64,000 bases of DNA. Origin: Paramacrobiotus metropolitanus. Taxonomy: Eukaryota; Tardigrada; Eutardigrada; Parachela; Macrobiotidae. The notes below the pieces were generated by a model, which saw only the letters and a program-made list of their open reading frames with translations, searched no databases and was not told the origin of the DNA. A program made the position numbers and the translations under genes. Below are positions 32,341 to 43,423 of this stretch, in pieces; the stretch's first letter is position 1, and every line of letters begins with the position of its first letter. The DNA lies in contig NW_026570492.1 in assembly GCF_019649055.1 (NCBI RefSeq), positions 1-64,000 of the forward strand, in the 5' to 3' direction.

Positions 32341-33263
32341 GCAGGAACCACACGGCGCCCAAAAGTTGTGGCCATGGACGAATACGATACTTAGTTTGTA
32401 AACGTAATCAGATCATTACAACAAGCCACCAGCGGTCAATACGGCGGAAATCAGAATTTCGAGGATTTATCCTCTGCTGTTCCGGGTGTCGTTGCACCTA
32501 GAGATGTCAACGGTTCGACCGGTTCGGTTCGGTTCCATAAGCGGTTCGACTTGACGTCGAAGTCACTTTGTTCCTAACGGTTCCAAGCACGGGTCACTTA
32601 AACCGGTTCGGTTACAGCGCCAAGTCACTTGTGACCGAACCGAACCGGTTGGAACCGAAACCAAGAAATTATATTAGAGTGCCGGCTGTACAACTGTCCC
32701 ACTGCGCACGCATGCGCTCAGAGTTTGAGCGTAGCGTGTACGAAACGATTTTACTCAGAGACCAGTACTGTACGCCGGTACGCGTCTCCTTCATATTTAT
32801 GGATTACTGTTTAAGACAGCAGAAATTCGTCATACCACAACGTCATTAGGCGCGATTCAAGTATTACGTAGCGGACATTTTCCACTTTTTCGACCACCCC
32901 TCCACCCTTTTGTGACCTTTATTCATGTATTACTTATGGGCGGGTAACGCCAGCCGGACCCACCCCCCACCCCTGAGTCGTTACGTAATACTTGAATCGC
33001 GCAATATCTCTAGTAACAAAGAACCGAAAAGAACCGCGGTTAACCGGTTATTTTCGGTTCGACTTAACCTCTAACCGACTCAAACGGTTCGGTTACAAGA
33101 AAAGTCGCGGTTTAAAGAACGCCCAACCGAACCGAACCGAACCGGTTGAACCGCGGTTCCAAACGGTTCGGTTCGGTTTTTGACATCTCTAGTTGCACCT
33201 GAGGCGCCGCCCATTCGGTTTAGATTACACGCGCACGGTGCGATGGAGTTTGCCAATTTATAG
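32341..33263 (+). pseudogene. Old reading frame split by the second hAT MITE
   Basis: A plus frame from 32341 has one stop (TAG 32392), then reads on to the insertion point at 32498. Removing the MITE and one copy of its target duplication, the frame continues without a break from 33200 to a stop at 33263. The stretch before the insertion has NFEDLSSAVPGVVA-like sequence and the one after is RFRLHAHGAMEFANL-like. The smooth continuation suggests a real coding sequence before insertion. Identity unknown. Confidence 0.4.
32499..33191. mobile_element. hAT-type MITE, copy 2 (693 bp)
   Basis: Same ends and interior as 18818-19508, with only scattered differences. A perfect and different 8-bp target duplication GTTGCACC flanks it (32491-32498 and 33192-33199). 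Two nearly identical copies with separate target duplications show recent transposition by a hAT transposase supplied elsewhere. Confidence 0.94.
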
Positions 33264-33292
33264 AAACCACGTGCGGGGTTTTAATATATATA

Positions 33293-33960
33293 CGAGGAGG
33301 GGGTAAATGAGCTCGATGCACCCGAGCAAGGGGTAACAGAGCTCGTTATCTGTGACCGTGCCTGTGCAACACGGCCAGCCACCAAGAGACGGCAGCCCGT
33401 GCTATCACGCAGAACACCTGAGCCCGATAGATTTTTGTTTCCATAGACTTGTATGCTAAACTGAATCACTTCTGTTTTGCACATTCGCCAACGAATCCAA
33501 GCAAATAACATTCCAAAAGAATCAGAAAAAATTCACGAGATTTTTGATACTAAACAAGTTATGATTCCTGGTGCAGGACACAAGTTATAGCCATTTGCGT
33601 TTCTCGTAGACATAGCATAGCATTCGAATCAACGGTTGGGTTCCACGCACAAACTCTATGCTGTGTCTACGAGAAACATAAACCATAACTTGTGTCCTGC
33701 ACATGAATCAGAACTTGTTTAGTATTAGAATCTCGTGAATTTCTAATTCTTTGGAATGTTATTTGTTTCATTCCCAAATATGCAAAACAGAAGTGATTCA
33801 GTTTAGCATACAAGTCTATGGAAACAAAATCTATCGGGCTCAGTGATTCTCCAGGTGTTCTGCGTGATAGCACGGGCTGCCGTCTCTGGTGGCTGGCCGT
33901 GTACAGGCGTCTAACGAGCTCTGTTACCCTGCTCGCGCATCGAGCTCATTACCCTCCTCG
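33293..33960. mobile_element. 668-bp foldback element with TA duplication
   Basis: The left arm (33293-33620) and right arm (33656-33960) are inverted copies separated by about 35 bases. Ends are TA|CGAGGAGGG...CCCTCCTCG|TA. The arms share long blocks such as GAGCTCGATGC, the ATAGATTTTTGTTTCCATAGA region and CTCGTAGACATAGCATAG. They differ by small gaps and substitutions. The TA on both sides suggests a Tc1/mariner-type insertion. A transcript would fold into a roughly 300-bp hairpin. Confidence 0.85.
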
Positions 33961-35880
33961 TACTGATTTGTTGCAAGATGCCGCCCATCGATCCCAGTAG
34001 GGCATTCCACAAGCTTGTGGAGGCTGTTTTTCCGCAGTCGCAGCCTGTACAGCATCCTGAGCAACAAAATCACAATTATGGTTACCGAGGAGAAAATCTA
34101 CGAGTGTGCGCGTTCCCGCAGCTGCCTTTCGCACACGAAAGACCGCTTCTCCACGGCAAAAGTACCCCATCGGCGGGCGGCTGCTCGATGTGAATCAGGT
34201 CATCAAATAGGATGAGCTTCAACGCAAAGCGACCGTGCGGCTGACTAACTGAACCGCAGTCTTTAGACTTACAGCATTGGAATTCGCCGTACATCAATCA
34301 AAAATAAAATGCTACCCTTCCACAGTAAATTACATGCATACTTCACTGATAGCATACCCACGGCGAATTGCAGGAAAGCTGCTCCTAATCTCACTATGAA
34401 AACCTTTACTGACATTTAATTTGAAGTACTTGCGCCAAGCAGCGGAAATAGGAAGGTTTCAAGAGATTCTCGTATTGAATTTCGGTGTTGAGGCATTCAT
34501 AGCTAGTTTCTATCGTCGGTATCTTTTCGTGAATACGAACACTGATATTGTGTTGATAATGGCGGAAGATGATGGATTGTTTCCGGAACCGAATATGAAA
34601 GACTCAGTTGATCAGTTTAACGGAGAACCTGCGGACAGTAGTGATGAGGAAAGTATTGAATATGCGGGGCCTCGTACACCGAGCACTCATGATGGTGGTA
34701 GCAGTACCGCGTACGGAAGAAGAAAAGTTCGACATACCTGACGAAATCCCAGATTATGCGGTGGTGAGGTGCTTTAGAGATGGCAACGGCTGGCATAACG
34801 GCTGGCCATTCAAGCGATATGGGCGGACAGGACGACAATCTACGCACTGGGAAAAGGAAAAAATACATTTTCTGGAAGGCCTGCTATGGTTGCGCATCAA
34901 TACTAGTTAAGAACGCCCCGGCGCTGGATGAATTTGTTGCGAATACGCAAAAAAAATATTTCTCAATTAATATTTGTTTATAAGAAAACTGGTACAAGTA
35001 GCGCACACATGAATCCATTTGAGTGGAATGAAGCCGTGCGCCCTTGCGTGGTCCGCCGTTTCAACTGTTTTTCTCTGTTAAAAGACGCTAAAACATTAAA
35101 ATAATGCTGTGAAATTTAGCCTCGGTGTCAATTTATCCTCACTTACACTTTACACAACGAAAACGTCCCTTCCTGCTTCGGTAGCAAAACATGCGCAATA
35201 ATCCAGCGGCCTTCCGCTTTTTCCGAAATAAATGCAGTTCCTAGAATGTTTGACCCTTTATACGAGGATTCGCGTACTCACACGTTAAACAGGTGACCAC
35301 ATGTTTCGATACTGGTCCGTGTGTTGCTTTCCAAATTTTTAGAAAATCTTCGGTGAGATCCGCTCCCAATGAGAGATATGAAGTTGTTTTTCATACATTG
35401 TAGTTCCCTCGAAAAAGATCAGATAAAAGCTTTACGCGTAAATCCAGAAGTGGAAGCGATTAGCCTCCTGGAATTAGTCATGGTGAAAGAAATGGTATTC
35501 GCACAGTCCATTGACTTATCTCTATCGTCGTCTGTTTTTGTTGATAGCGAATTATTACCAGGCCTTATACTCGTATAAATGTTAATCTGTGGGATACCAA
35601 AATGGAAAAAATTTCTAGTAATTACATATTGGGAGCCTGCCGGCCGTGGCTATTAACTGACGAATCTGGCACTGCTGCTGCAGATCATATGGAAGTCTTA
35701 TGCGCATATTACAAACAAGGGCAGACGTATCTGTAAGATGAAAGGATTTACACGGAATCAAATTCCAGTGCGCAAGTAAATAGCGCTGCAATTTGCAAAA
35801 AAAACATAATCCTGACGGGATTTTGCAATCCCTGCGTAAAGAATGGGAATATCGAAGCACTAATTATTTTGCGACGCGCC
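33961..35880. other. Little coding evidence
   Basis: The best stretch is an ATG frame at 34559-34741 (MAEDDGLFPEPN, acidic, Ser-rich) that continues in another frame to about 34910 (EKFDIPDEIPDYAVV), as if one base were lost near 34715. Unrecognised. The remainder shows nothing. Confidence 0.25.
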
Positions 35881-35959
35881 CTTGAACGGTCGGCAGCCAC
35901 TAACACTGCAATCCATGATTACCGCAACTACAAACCTGGAACGTGCAGTATCCCAGCAA

Positions 35960-37690
35960 GCCCTTCAACATTCTAACGCTCAAAGATGCTGGAATTACAG
36001 AAGAAGGTACTCTGTATCAAATCCGAAGCTTTTCGGGAAGCCATTACTAAACTGCCAGAGCACTGGTGCTCTTGCTGCAACGAGTACATCCCTGATTTTA
36101 AAATAATTTTGAACAAAGGACTCTGCTACCGATGCAGCAGGATAAAGATTCGTGTCGGAAATTTTCAAAAGATGACAACATGGATCACGGTAAGCAAAAT
36201 GCGTTTGGGATGAAAATTTCTGAGTATAACGAAGCAGTTGTTGTAGGTCCCGAAGTACCATTACAACTTCGGGATCTCACGGACATCGAAGAACTCAAAG
36301 AATTTAATTGCTCAAGACTGTTCAATTATGCAGGGGTCAAGACGCCCAGGTATATATGTTTCAAAGTGGTTTCATCGGAATGAGCTAAATTTGCGCTCAA
36401 GAAAAAGAAGTCATAGAAGATTATTTAAGTGATATATTCGTCCAAACGTTAACGTGGATTAGCCGTTTTTTTGGGAACAAAAAATCAACGAATTTACATC
36501 AGTTCGTTATACTGTTAAGCTTTTCCGGCACTGTTTCCTCACGGTGATGCCGACCCTCGAGACACCAGACAATGCACCGTAGCACCCCAAAATTATTCTC
36601 AACACCTGATGCGATACAAAGGAGGTAGATTTGCAAAACATAACAGATTTCGTCATTTTGCGTTTCACAGCGTTACTCGTTGGACGACTCTGAAACAAAG
36701 CAGCTTGTATCTGCGCGTTAGGGGAGACCAGAACAGGCCAATGACGATGAACTATCTGAAGAAGCTCTGTGAAGATGAGGCTTTAAGGCAATGTCTATGT
36801 CGAGGCGTTATATACTTGGGTGCCACTTTAAGAGGATCCCGGCAGTTGTGGTGGACAAGACGGCCTGAGTTATGTCCCATTTTGATCAGCAACGGCAAGA
36901 GCTTCACGCATTGATCAAAACCGGAAAATTCAGACCTACCGTGGAGATACCGATATCACAGAGACGAAGATACCAATATCGCAGAGACGGGTGATTCTTC
37001 ACAAAAACCCGATTCAGGTTGCCTGGTTTTTTCAGAAGACTTAAGCTGTTTTTAAAAGGGTTCTCCAGAAAGTTCTTGAAATGAAGGCTACTGGGGAAGC
37101 TACGGGGACCAACACCGCGGTTCTCTTAGCCTTCATGGTTTCTTTTAGATTGGATCGAAATGCCCCTTCCGCGGAATCAATGGATGGTCAAAGCGAGGAG
37201 TTAACAAAAGTCAGCAGATAATGTGCAAAACTTATTACGGAAATAAATAATGTACCGCTTGTTATTAAAGACCTTTAGCTTGATCCTTGCGCAATACTCC
37301 TCATAAATGTCAAATATTCCAAACAAGATCTCTATGCGCTTTTGAATTTGTTCCAAAGACACAAAATGTGGGAGTCAATGTTTAAAAAAAAGGATAATAA
37401 ATCCGGAGCAATCTTTGTCGTTTCCGAGTTTCGAGGAAAGAGAGAAGCGAACCCGTTGTTTCAAGGAGTGATAAACGGTATTGGCAATTTGAGCCAGCGC
37501 GAAATGACGAGTTAATGACTCCATATAATGTTACGGTTTCGCAAAACTGGTGGGCGAATACTGACGTTGCTGCGATACTGAGTATGCGGCTTCTAATGTC
37601 CGATCTCCCAAAGTACATCTGAAAGGCATTCAAAAGATCACAAAGTTTTTCAGAGACGTTTTCTAAACTGGTGTTCCGGGTAGACGGAAA
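35960..37690 (+). pseudogene. Second Helitron Rep, badly decayed
   Basis: Pieces in changing frames follow the order of the intact Rep at 25.4-23.2 kb. There is a Cys-rich region (WCSCCNEYIPDF...CYRC, 36060), VPLQLRDLTDIEEL (36255), RYKGGRFAKHNRFRHFAF (36610), LGATLRGSRQLWW (36820), a LLNLFQRH (about 37345), and a Tyr-region piece (NWWANTDVAAILS, then a KYI and KRSQSFSET, 37550-37660). The HUH part near 37000 is not readable. No helicase follows. This is a separate, older Helitron copy on the plus strand. Confidence 0.6.
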
Positions 37691-38356
37691 GGATCCCGTG
37701 CGCAAACCGCCCGGTGATACAGTACAAGCCGAGAACTGTAGCAGCGATTGCGCACACCCACCGTACAGCGCTCGCTCGATGTACAGCCAGGAAGCGCTTC
37801 AGTTATCTGAGCTAACCCATTATACACGACATGTAGCGCTTCCGGTGTTAGGAAAATATCGATTATTCGTGGCGTAGCTATGATGGCGTAGTGACAAAAA
37901 CCCGATGCGGCTGTCCAGCCAGATCTAAGGTTCAATTCTATGCTAAGACAAATTTTGCAAAGTAGGAAATTCTTTTTATATCTTTTTGGCTTCAGCTTCG
38001 CTGGATTTACTAGAATGTGGTAGACTATTGCGGATTGGATTGGTTTTGACTACAAATAATGGCGCATTCTTAATGGCTGTGTCTACTGCTAATTGTGCGC
38101 AACGACTATTGTTAATCTCTTTTTTATCGGCTTTCCAGTCCTATTATTCACGGCCGTTAAGAATCTTCACTAAACTCGTATGGCAAGATCTGCATGACAT
38201 GGAGAATTCAAAATTAAATGAGCATCTGTCTATGGATTATACAAACTAAAATTCAGATCCGAAAATTAATTAACCAGGATTAAGAGAAAAACCAGTTGAA
38301 TTAGTAACAAATTATTAAACAGCCGCCGGTAAACTGAGACTCTCGAACGCTGCAAT
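37691..38356. other. No gene assigned
   Basis: An 87-codon plus frame at 37986-38249 has no motif. Otherwise nothing. Confidence 0.2.
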
Positions 38357-38611
38357 TTAATCCAGATCCAGCTGTTCCTTAGCGTCTATAACGTTGGCCA
38401 TGCGCTGCTCCAGAGCTTCGCGGACATACTTAATGTGGTCAATTCCAGTGTACACCCGCACTTTCAAAGTGTTGACCAGCGCCTTGCAATTATCCATGAT
38501 ATCGCGCTCACCCTCAATCATTTTTAGCAGCTTACCGATATCGTCACCGTTATCATCGCCCGGTTTTTCAGCTTTTGCCTTGGGCTTTTCCCGATTCTCA
38601 CTTTGCAGCAA
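38357..38611 (-). CDS. Possible coiled-coil exon
   Basis: Eighty-four codons to a stop at 38357. A Lys/Asp-rich start (PKAKAEKPGDDNGDD) is followed by an uninterrupted helical stretch with heptad-like spacing (IGKLLKMIEGERDIMDNC onward). No ATG is in frame, so it would be a terminal exon. Unknown. Confidence 0.3.
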   Translation of the reverse strand: MLQSENREKPKAKAEKPGDDNGDDIGKLLKMIEGERDIMDNCKALVNTLKVRVYTGIDHIKYVREALEQRMANVIDAKEQLDLD

Positions 38612-39179
38612 GGTTAAGGATCACGAAATAGCACAGACAAGCGGAACGACGCAGCAAACAAAAAAGACTGGATAAAATGCAGAATACAATAGCTGATCAC
38701 GGTGTACTGGCGCCGACACGGGAAAGTGAGAATTGCAAGGAACTAACCAGATGGTGGGTAACAGGCGACAGGGTGCTAATTCCGAACTTCCAGATATTTT
38801 GGTGTTTTTACGCCAACAGAAGACTAAACCAATTTCTCCCGAGGGAGTTTGTAAAGCGAAAGTCTAAAATCTAAAATTTTCATCGAATTAAACGTCGACA
38901 ATACGGTTAGCAAAAGAAATTACATCAAAAAAGTCTGAACGCGCGGCTTGGATAAACTCAAAACATAGACCGGAAACTGAGTAGTTTCCGCATCGACTTA
39001 CACCTGAGGACGATTGACAGGCGACCAAAATGCCGCATGGTAAATATTAGGATCTTGTCGATTTACAGTCATAACCGTGAAGGACCCAATATAATTTTAT
39101 ACTTCACTTTTGCGGTGGCGGATTTTCCATCATTAACCTTTCTTCCTTTTATTTCTCTTTTAATCATCTTTATAGTATA
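38612..39179. other. No gene seen
   Basis: AT-rich, short frames only. Confidence 0.3.
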
Positions 39180-39587
39180 ATGGCCACACAGCCCGGAGAA
39201 CCATCGCCATAGACAGATGCCGTAGAGCATGCGCGCTACTGGAAACAACGCACACTGGAGTCCGTGCAGTTTGCGATGACTGCACCTTTTGCAGAGAACG
39301 AGACTGCAGCGAGCCGCCGTCAGCTAGCCATGCATACAGCCGCACATGCTTGTATCCTAGAAGCCGATATTACTGGCTTCTGTGTGAACGTTGCTTCGGT
39401 AAAGCAATTCGTGATGGATATGCACACCGACTCTCTCATCAGGTTTCGCAGAACTTATTTTGTAACTCGGCGTCATATTTACAGCCTGAAATTAGACGGT
39501 CAATATGGGCACATGGCAGCGCTTCCTGATATCGCACACCAGCTAATGGAGCACTCGTACCCATCTTCAATTACCATTTACCACTAA
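39180..39587 (+). pseudogene. Small ORF with an early stop
   Basis: The ATG at 39180 opens a frame with TAG at codon 11 (39210-39212) and then 125 uninterrupted codons to 39587. The later part has RRQLAMHTAAHACILEAD and RRTYFVTRRHIYSLKLDG and looks like real protein. If an ATG at 39288 is used, 99 residues remain. Unrecognised. Confidence 0.35.
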
Positions 39588-40304
39588 TTGAAGTTATAAT
39601 TCCACTGTCCGTACCGCCCAGAATAGTTCCGGGCAAAAGCAAGCGCGCTCGAAGATGTGGTTCGGATATCATCTTTGTAGACTGTAGTCATATTACAAAG
39701 TTCAAGGTGGGCAAGAAGCGCCATCCAGTTATCCATTGGCAGACGCCTTTGCTTAAAAGTTAAGAGAGTCTATTTAAATCTACCTTCCGTCGCTGACTTT
39801 TCCGCCGAAGAAGGAAATCTTGAGGATTTCGTTGATGTCCATTGGAAAATGTTGACAAACTGTGGTTCGTCACGGTTACGTACACCCAAGGTTCTTTTAT
39901 TGCAGCTTTTATTAAATATTTTTATTGCAGGCTCGAAAACGTCTGGTGACGTGACGCGCTGACATTAAGATGCGGGCCATAAAGTCGATTTGTGATTTTA
40001 TACAGTATGACCTGACTTTAATTTCAAACCTGGAATTAACCATAGAACCGGTTGGAAACATAAATGAATCGTTGTTTTTGGTGGCAATTGCTCGTGATGA
40101 CAGAAGAAACCCGCCCCCAGTTGATCCACAAAAATCGTACGTCCATTACGGGCGGTATGGAGCTGTATGGATATTGTACCGCTATGTTGTGTGTTTTGCT
40201 TTATTTGATAGCGGTCAGTTAAGAGAGCGCGCACATATTCACATTTGCCAGCTATTCATGCACCGCTACGATATAATCGCTACGGCTATTTTCACTATGC
40301 ATTA

Positions 40305-40305
<1 letters not shown>

Positions 40306-40340
<35 letters not shown>
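40306..40340. repeat. (GT)n microsatellite
   Basis: About 17 GT units with one GC variant. Confidence 0.95.
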
Positions 40341-40342
<2 letters not shown>

Positions 40343-40766
40343 GTATGTGATATCATAATAACTGCGGTCAGTGCAGGTCAGTTAAGAGAGAGCGCATACA
40401 TTCACACTCAGCCGTACATACTTAATTGGTACGGCTATTAACTTGATGACTTCACCTAACGGTCGGGGGTGTAAGGGAACAGAGAGCGCCGCCCACATAC
40501 ACACAGGGACGAGTTAATTAGTACAGCCTTGTATGCGACAAGTGAGGACATTACAAACTGATGACCACTGGTCATTTCAACGGCTACGGTGCGATAATTA
40601 TTTAATTACATATGTAAAGGCAGAAATTCATGCTAACGGTTAGGAATAATGGCAAAACACAAGCGCGCTAACCAAAGCAAGCATTTCACGCATTCACACA
40701 TTTTTACCATTTCATTCGCGTGGATAAGTCAGACTTTTTTTTCTGCAAAATATTATAATCGCAACT

Positions 40767-41725
40767 ATGGACTATTGCCGCAAATGTAATACTTTCATCA
40801 GCGGGGGCAACGTCGACGAGCACCTGTTACGAGGTAGCCCTGCGCTTGTAGACCATTTCACCGCCTATCGTTGCAATCAGCCAGCGTCGTTTTTTGCGAC
40901 TAAGCGACGATTTCAGCGCCTGAAATATATGACATACCGCAGTATGCGGACGCTAGATGTCGTCACGCAGGCGATTGCGACTGCCGCCGACGTGCCGGTT
41001 GCACGTTTTGAAGATATGTGTGAATACAATCTGTTCGGGAACAGTGGTGAGTTGCACTAATGTCTGTATTTTAAATGTAAATAAATTTATATGCTAATAA
41101 ATGCTAATAAATTTATATTTAATATGCAGGACGAGTCGATCATTGGGATTTACAACGGCTCGCTACCAGCCTAGGCCTACCCAACCGGCGCCAACTTATA
41201 ACTACGCTCTTCATGGCGCCGTTCGTTCTGGTGCCGATCAGAACAAGTGACGGGGAGTTCGAACACGCGTCCATTCTTGCATTCATAAACAACGGTAAAT
41301 AAGGTTTTATATTCATGTTTTATTTGAATTAATGCCGTACAAGTGTCTTATTAAAGCTTTTTCTTTTATTTTATAATAATCGTTTATTATTTTTAGGCCA
41401 AAACTCTGTGTACAAGTTTTGCTCCAGTGGATCTGATGGGCGCAAGGCCCAGGTTCTTATCCGTTCGCTGTTTCGTCAAATTCGCCGTTATGTGAGCCGC
41501 CAACATGATTATGTGAGCCGCCAACATGATAGCGAATGGTGGTTGCGGATGATTAAGATGCGTCATCCTCGGGGGCGCCCGCGTGTGATCGTTCTTATCT
41601 CCTTGGATCTGCAGACCCCCAAGATCCAAATTCCAGTGGGCCAGCACATACCTGTCCCGTGCGTTTTTGCACCACGTTCTATCGGACGTGGTACGGCGGA
41701 AACCGCCACTCCGTGCCATCATTAG
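40767..41725 (+). CDS. Three-exon gene of unknown function, complete
   Basis: Exons are 40767-41046, 41130-41294 and 41397-41725. Donors are AGTG|GTGAGT and AACG|GTAAAT; acceptors are AATATGCAG and ATTTTTAG. Introns are 83 and 102 bp. The joined length, 774 bases, gives 257 residues with no stop, although each intron contains stops. The N-terminus has CRKCNTFISGGNVDEHLL, a possible C2-H-type metal site, with basic helices after it. The third exon holds an exact repeat of YVSRQHD. The C-terminal part is rich in beta-type residues (VIVLISLDLQTPKIQIPVGQ) and Cys/His. I recognise no family. It may be a host gene or cargo of the nearby Polinton relic. Confidence 0.65.
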
Positions 41726-42178
41726 CTGCGCAAAGTATATGCGCTTTAATTTGCGATTGTTTAAAAAATTTCCAAATAAACGAAATGTTTTGTTTAACGA
41801 ACTTCAGTGGCGGGCAGGATGCCTGTATGTCATGTGCGTAGGTTAACGTCTGAATGTATTGTTTATTATTATTGTTGTCTGTTGTACCTGTTTTTGCTGT
41901 TATTATGTTCAGCGCCTTTTATTACTGTTATAATATTAATACTGGTATATTCAGTGCGTTTTACTACAAGACAAGAAAAAGTTGATTACACGAACATATT
42001 ATTTAATAGTAATAAAATACAGTTGAAAATTATTACAAAAACAACAACAATGACGCCCCGGTTGCGGAAATACACTAGAGTACCAACTGCAAAAGGCATA
42101 ATAAGGTAAAAATCCAGTATAGACCGTAGCGCAATTATTAGCTAAGTCAACTATTTCAAACCAGAAATGCGCTTGTAT
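41726..42178. other. 3' flanks of two convergent genes
   Basis: A 100-codon plus frame here is hydrophobic and AT-driven and is not taken as a gene. Contains AATAAA near 42012 on the plus strand. Confidence 0.3.
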
Positions 42179-42940
42179 TTATGCCAAGAATGCCCAGTAC
42201 TTTATATATGCGTACTGACGACAGATTGGGCAGTGAACAAGCTTGCTTGAGCACTTTGAACAGCAGGATACATGTCCACATGGGCAGAACATTACTTCAA
42301 CTTCCGCATCAAGGCAAATTTTACACAAGAGACGATCACCTTCTTTCTGACCCCGTTTATCCAGATATTCCTGCGCTTGGATACACAGGCGCTCCGATTC
42401 TGATACAGCAATTTCGATCTCTTTCCGTACAAAATCTTGACCTTTTACGGCCTCAACGAACTTACAGGCCGGTTCCAAACGAGCGTGCTCCGACCACGCG
42501 ACGTCGTCCGTTGTCCAGTTCTCAATGAGAACGCCACAGGAAAAACGCTCGCACCAGTCCCCGTGACCGGTGAAATACAACCCAGCTTCGGCGAGGTCAC
42601 GCGGCTTCGTACTGGAAGTTGCTGGCCACTTGGCGAAAGTGCTGAAGCGCTTCCGGTACTCGGACATCCATGGTGTGTTTGCGGTTGGATCATGACCGAG
42701 GATCCCAGATGGATCGGTGCGGGACATTTCGCACCCTGGGCGCTCAGATCGGTGCCGCCCCAGGAGATTGTCCGATAGAGTCCACTCGCTTGCCTTCCAT
42801 CCACAGTAGGCACAGGAAAGCTCGTCGGGGGCACCACTGTGATAGAGACCACTAAAGATTAGTACCGCAGCAGGCTGCGGAGGTCGTGTTTTAAGATGGA
42901 CAAAACTCAGCACTCGATTTTCACAAACTTTGAAATCCAT
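42179..42940 (-). CDS. Inhibitor of apoptosis protein, BIR-BIR-RING
   Basis: The ATG at 42940 (MDFKVCENRVLSF) gives 253 residues; the frame is open further upstream but that part is not BIR-like. The first BIR is complete with CX2CX16HX6C (CAYCGW...HRSERPGC). The second BIR reads DWCERFSCG where the family has ...CxxC: the first Cys of the pair is Arg, and a Cys stands two residues earlier. The C-terminal RING is canonical (CKIC, CPCGH, CCSKC, CPIC). IAPs bind caspases through BIRs and ubiquitinate through the RING. The gene is intronless and lies head-to-head with a Polinton polymerase, so it may be element cargo, as IAPs are in several large DNA viruses. Confidence 0.9.
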   Translation of the reverse strand: MDFKVCENRVLSFVHLKTRPPQPAAVLIFSGLYHSGAPDELSCAYCGWKASEWTLSDNLLGRHRSERPGCEMSRTDPSGILGHDPTANTPWMSEYRKRFSTFAKWPATSSTKPRDLAEAGLYFTGHGDWCERFSCGVLIENWTTDDVAWSEHARLEPACKFVEAVKGQDFVRKEIEIAVSESERLCIQAQEYLDKRGQKEGDRLLCKICLDAEVEVMFCPCGHVSCCSKCSSKLVHCPICRQYAYIKYWAFLA

Positions 42941-43423
42941 TTGAAAAATAAAAATGCACAAAAATTTATTGAAAACTGTTAGAAAATTGCAAAATCGTAG
43001 CCGCTTAAATAGTTTCGGCACAATGTGACTGTGCACCGGTGTCTGTGCCTCTTTGACCGTCCACATAGGTCAGTTACACTGATCGTATAATGACCTCACC
43101 GCAGCATAGGAGTATCGCTCCTGACCCCTACATACAGATGCTTGCGCATTCTCCACCCCCCAAACCACCCAAACAATTCTGATTGGCTGATCAATGTGCG
43201 CTACTTAACCAGTGTCCGTCAAAGAAAACGGCTTATGCTCACCGGCTCCCTCTAGCTGATGATTGGCTGGCGGTAGCCATTGTACAGAAAACGGGGCACA
43301 GAGCCGTTGGTGCACTACCACCATATACCATTTTGGACAGCATTTTAGACGATTTTAGTGTTAGTTGTGTTCTGGCGATGTTCGGAACATTTTCGAAGAG
43401 TTTTTTTCTGACACTAGTGTTTG

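Noticed and set aside
41807-42109. 100-codon hydrophobic plus frame
   Set aside because: AT-driven Leu/Ile/Tyr run downstream of the three-exon gene, no start context or family.
42445-42852. 135-codon frame in the IAP region, and plus frames over it
   Set aside because: Shadows of the IAP, which has complete domains.
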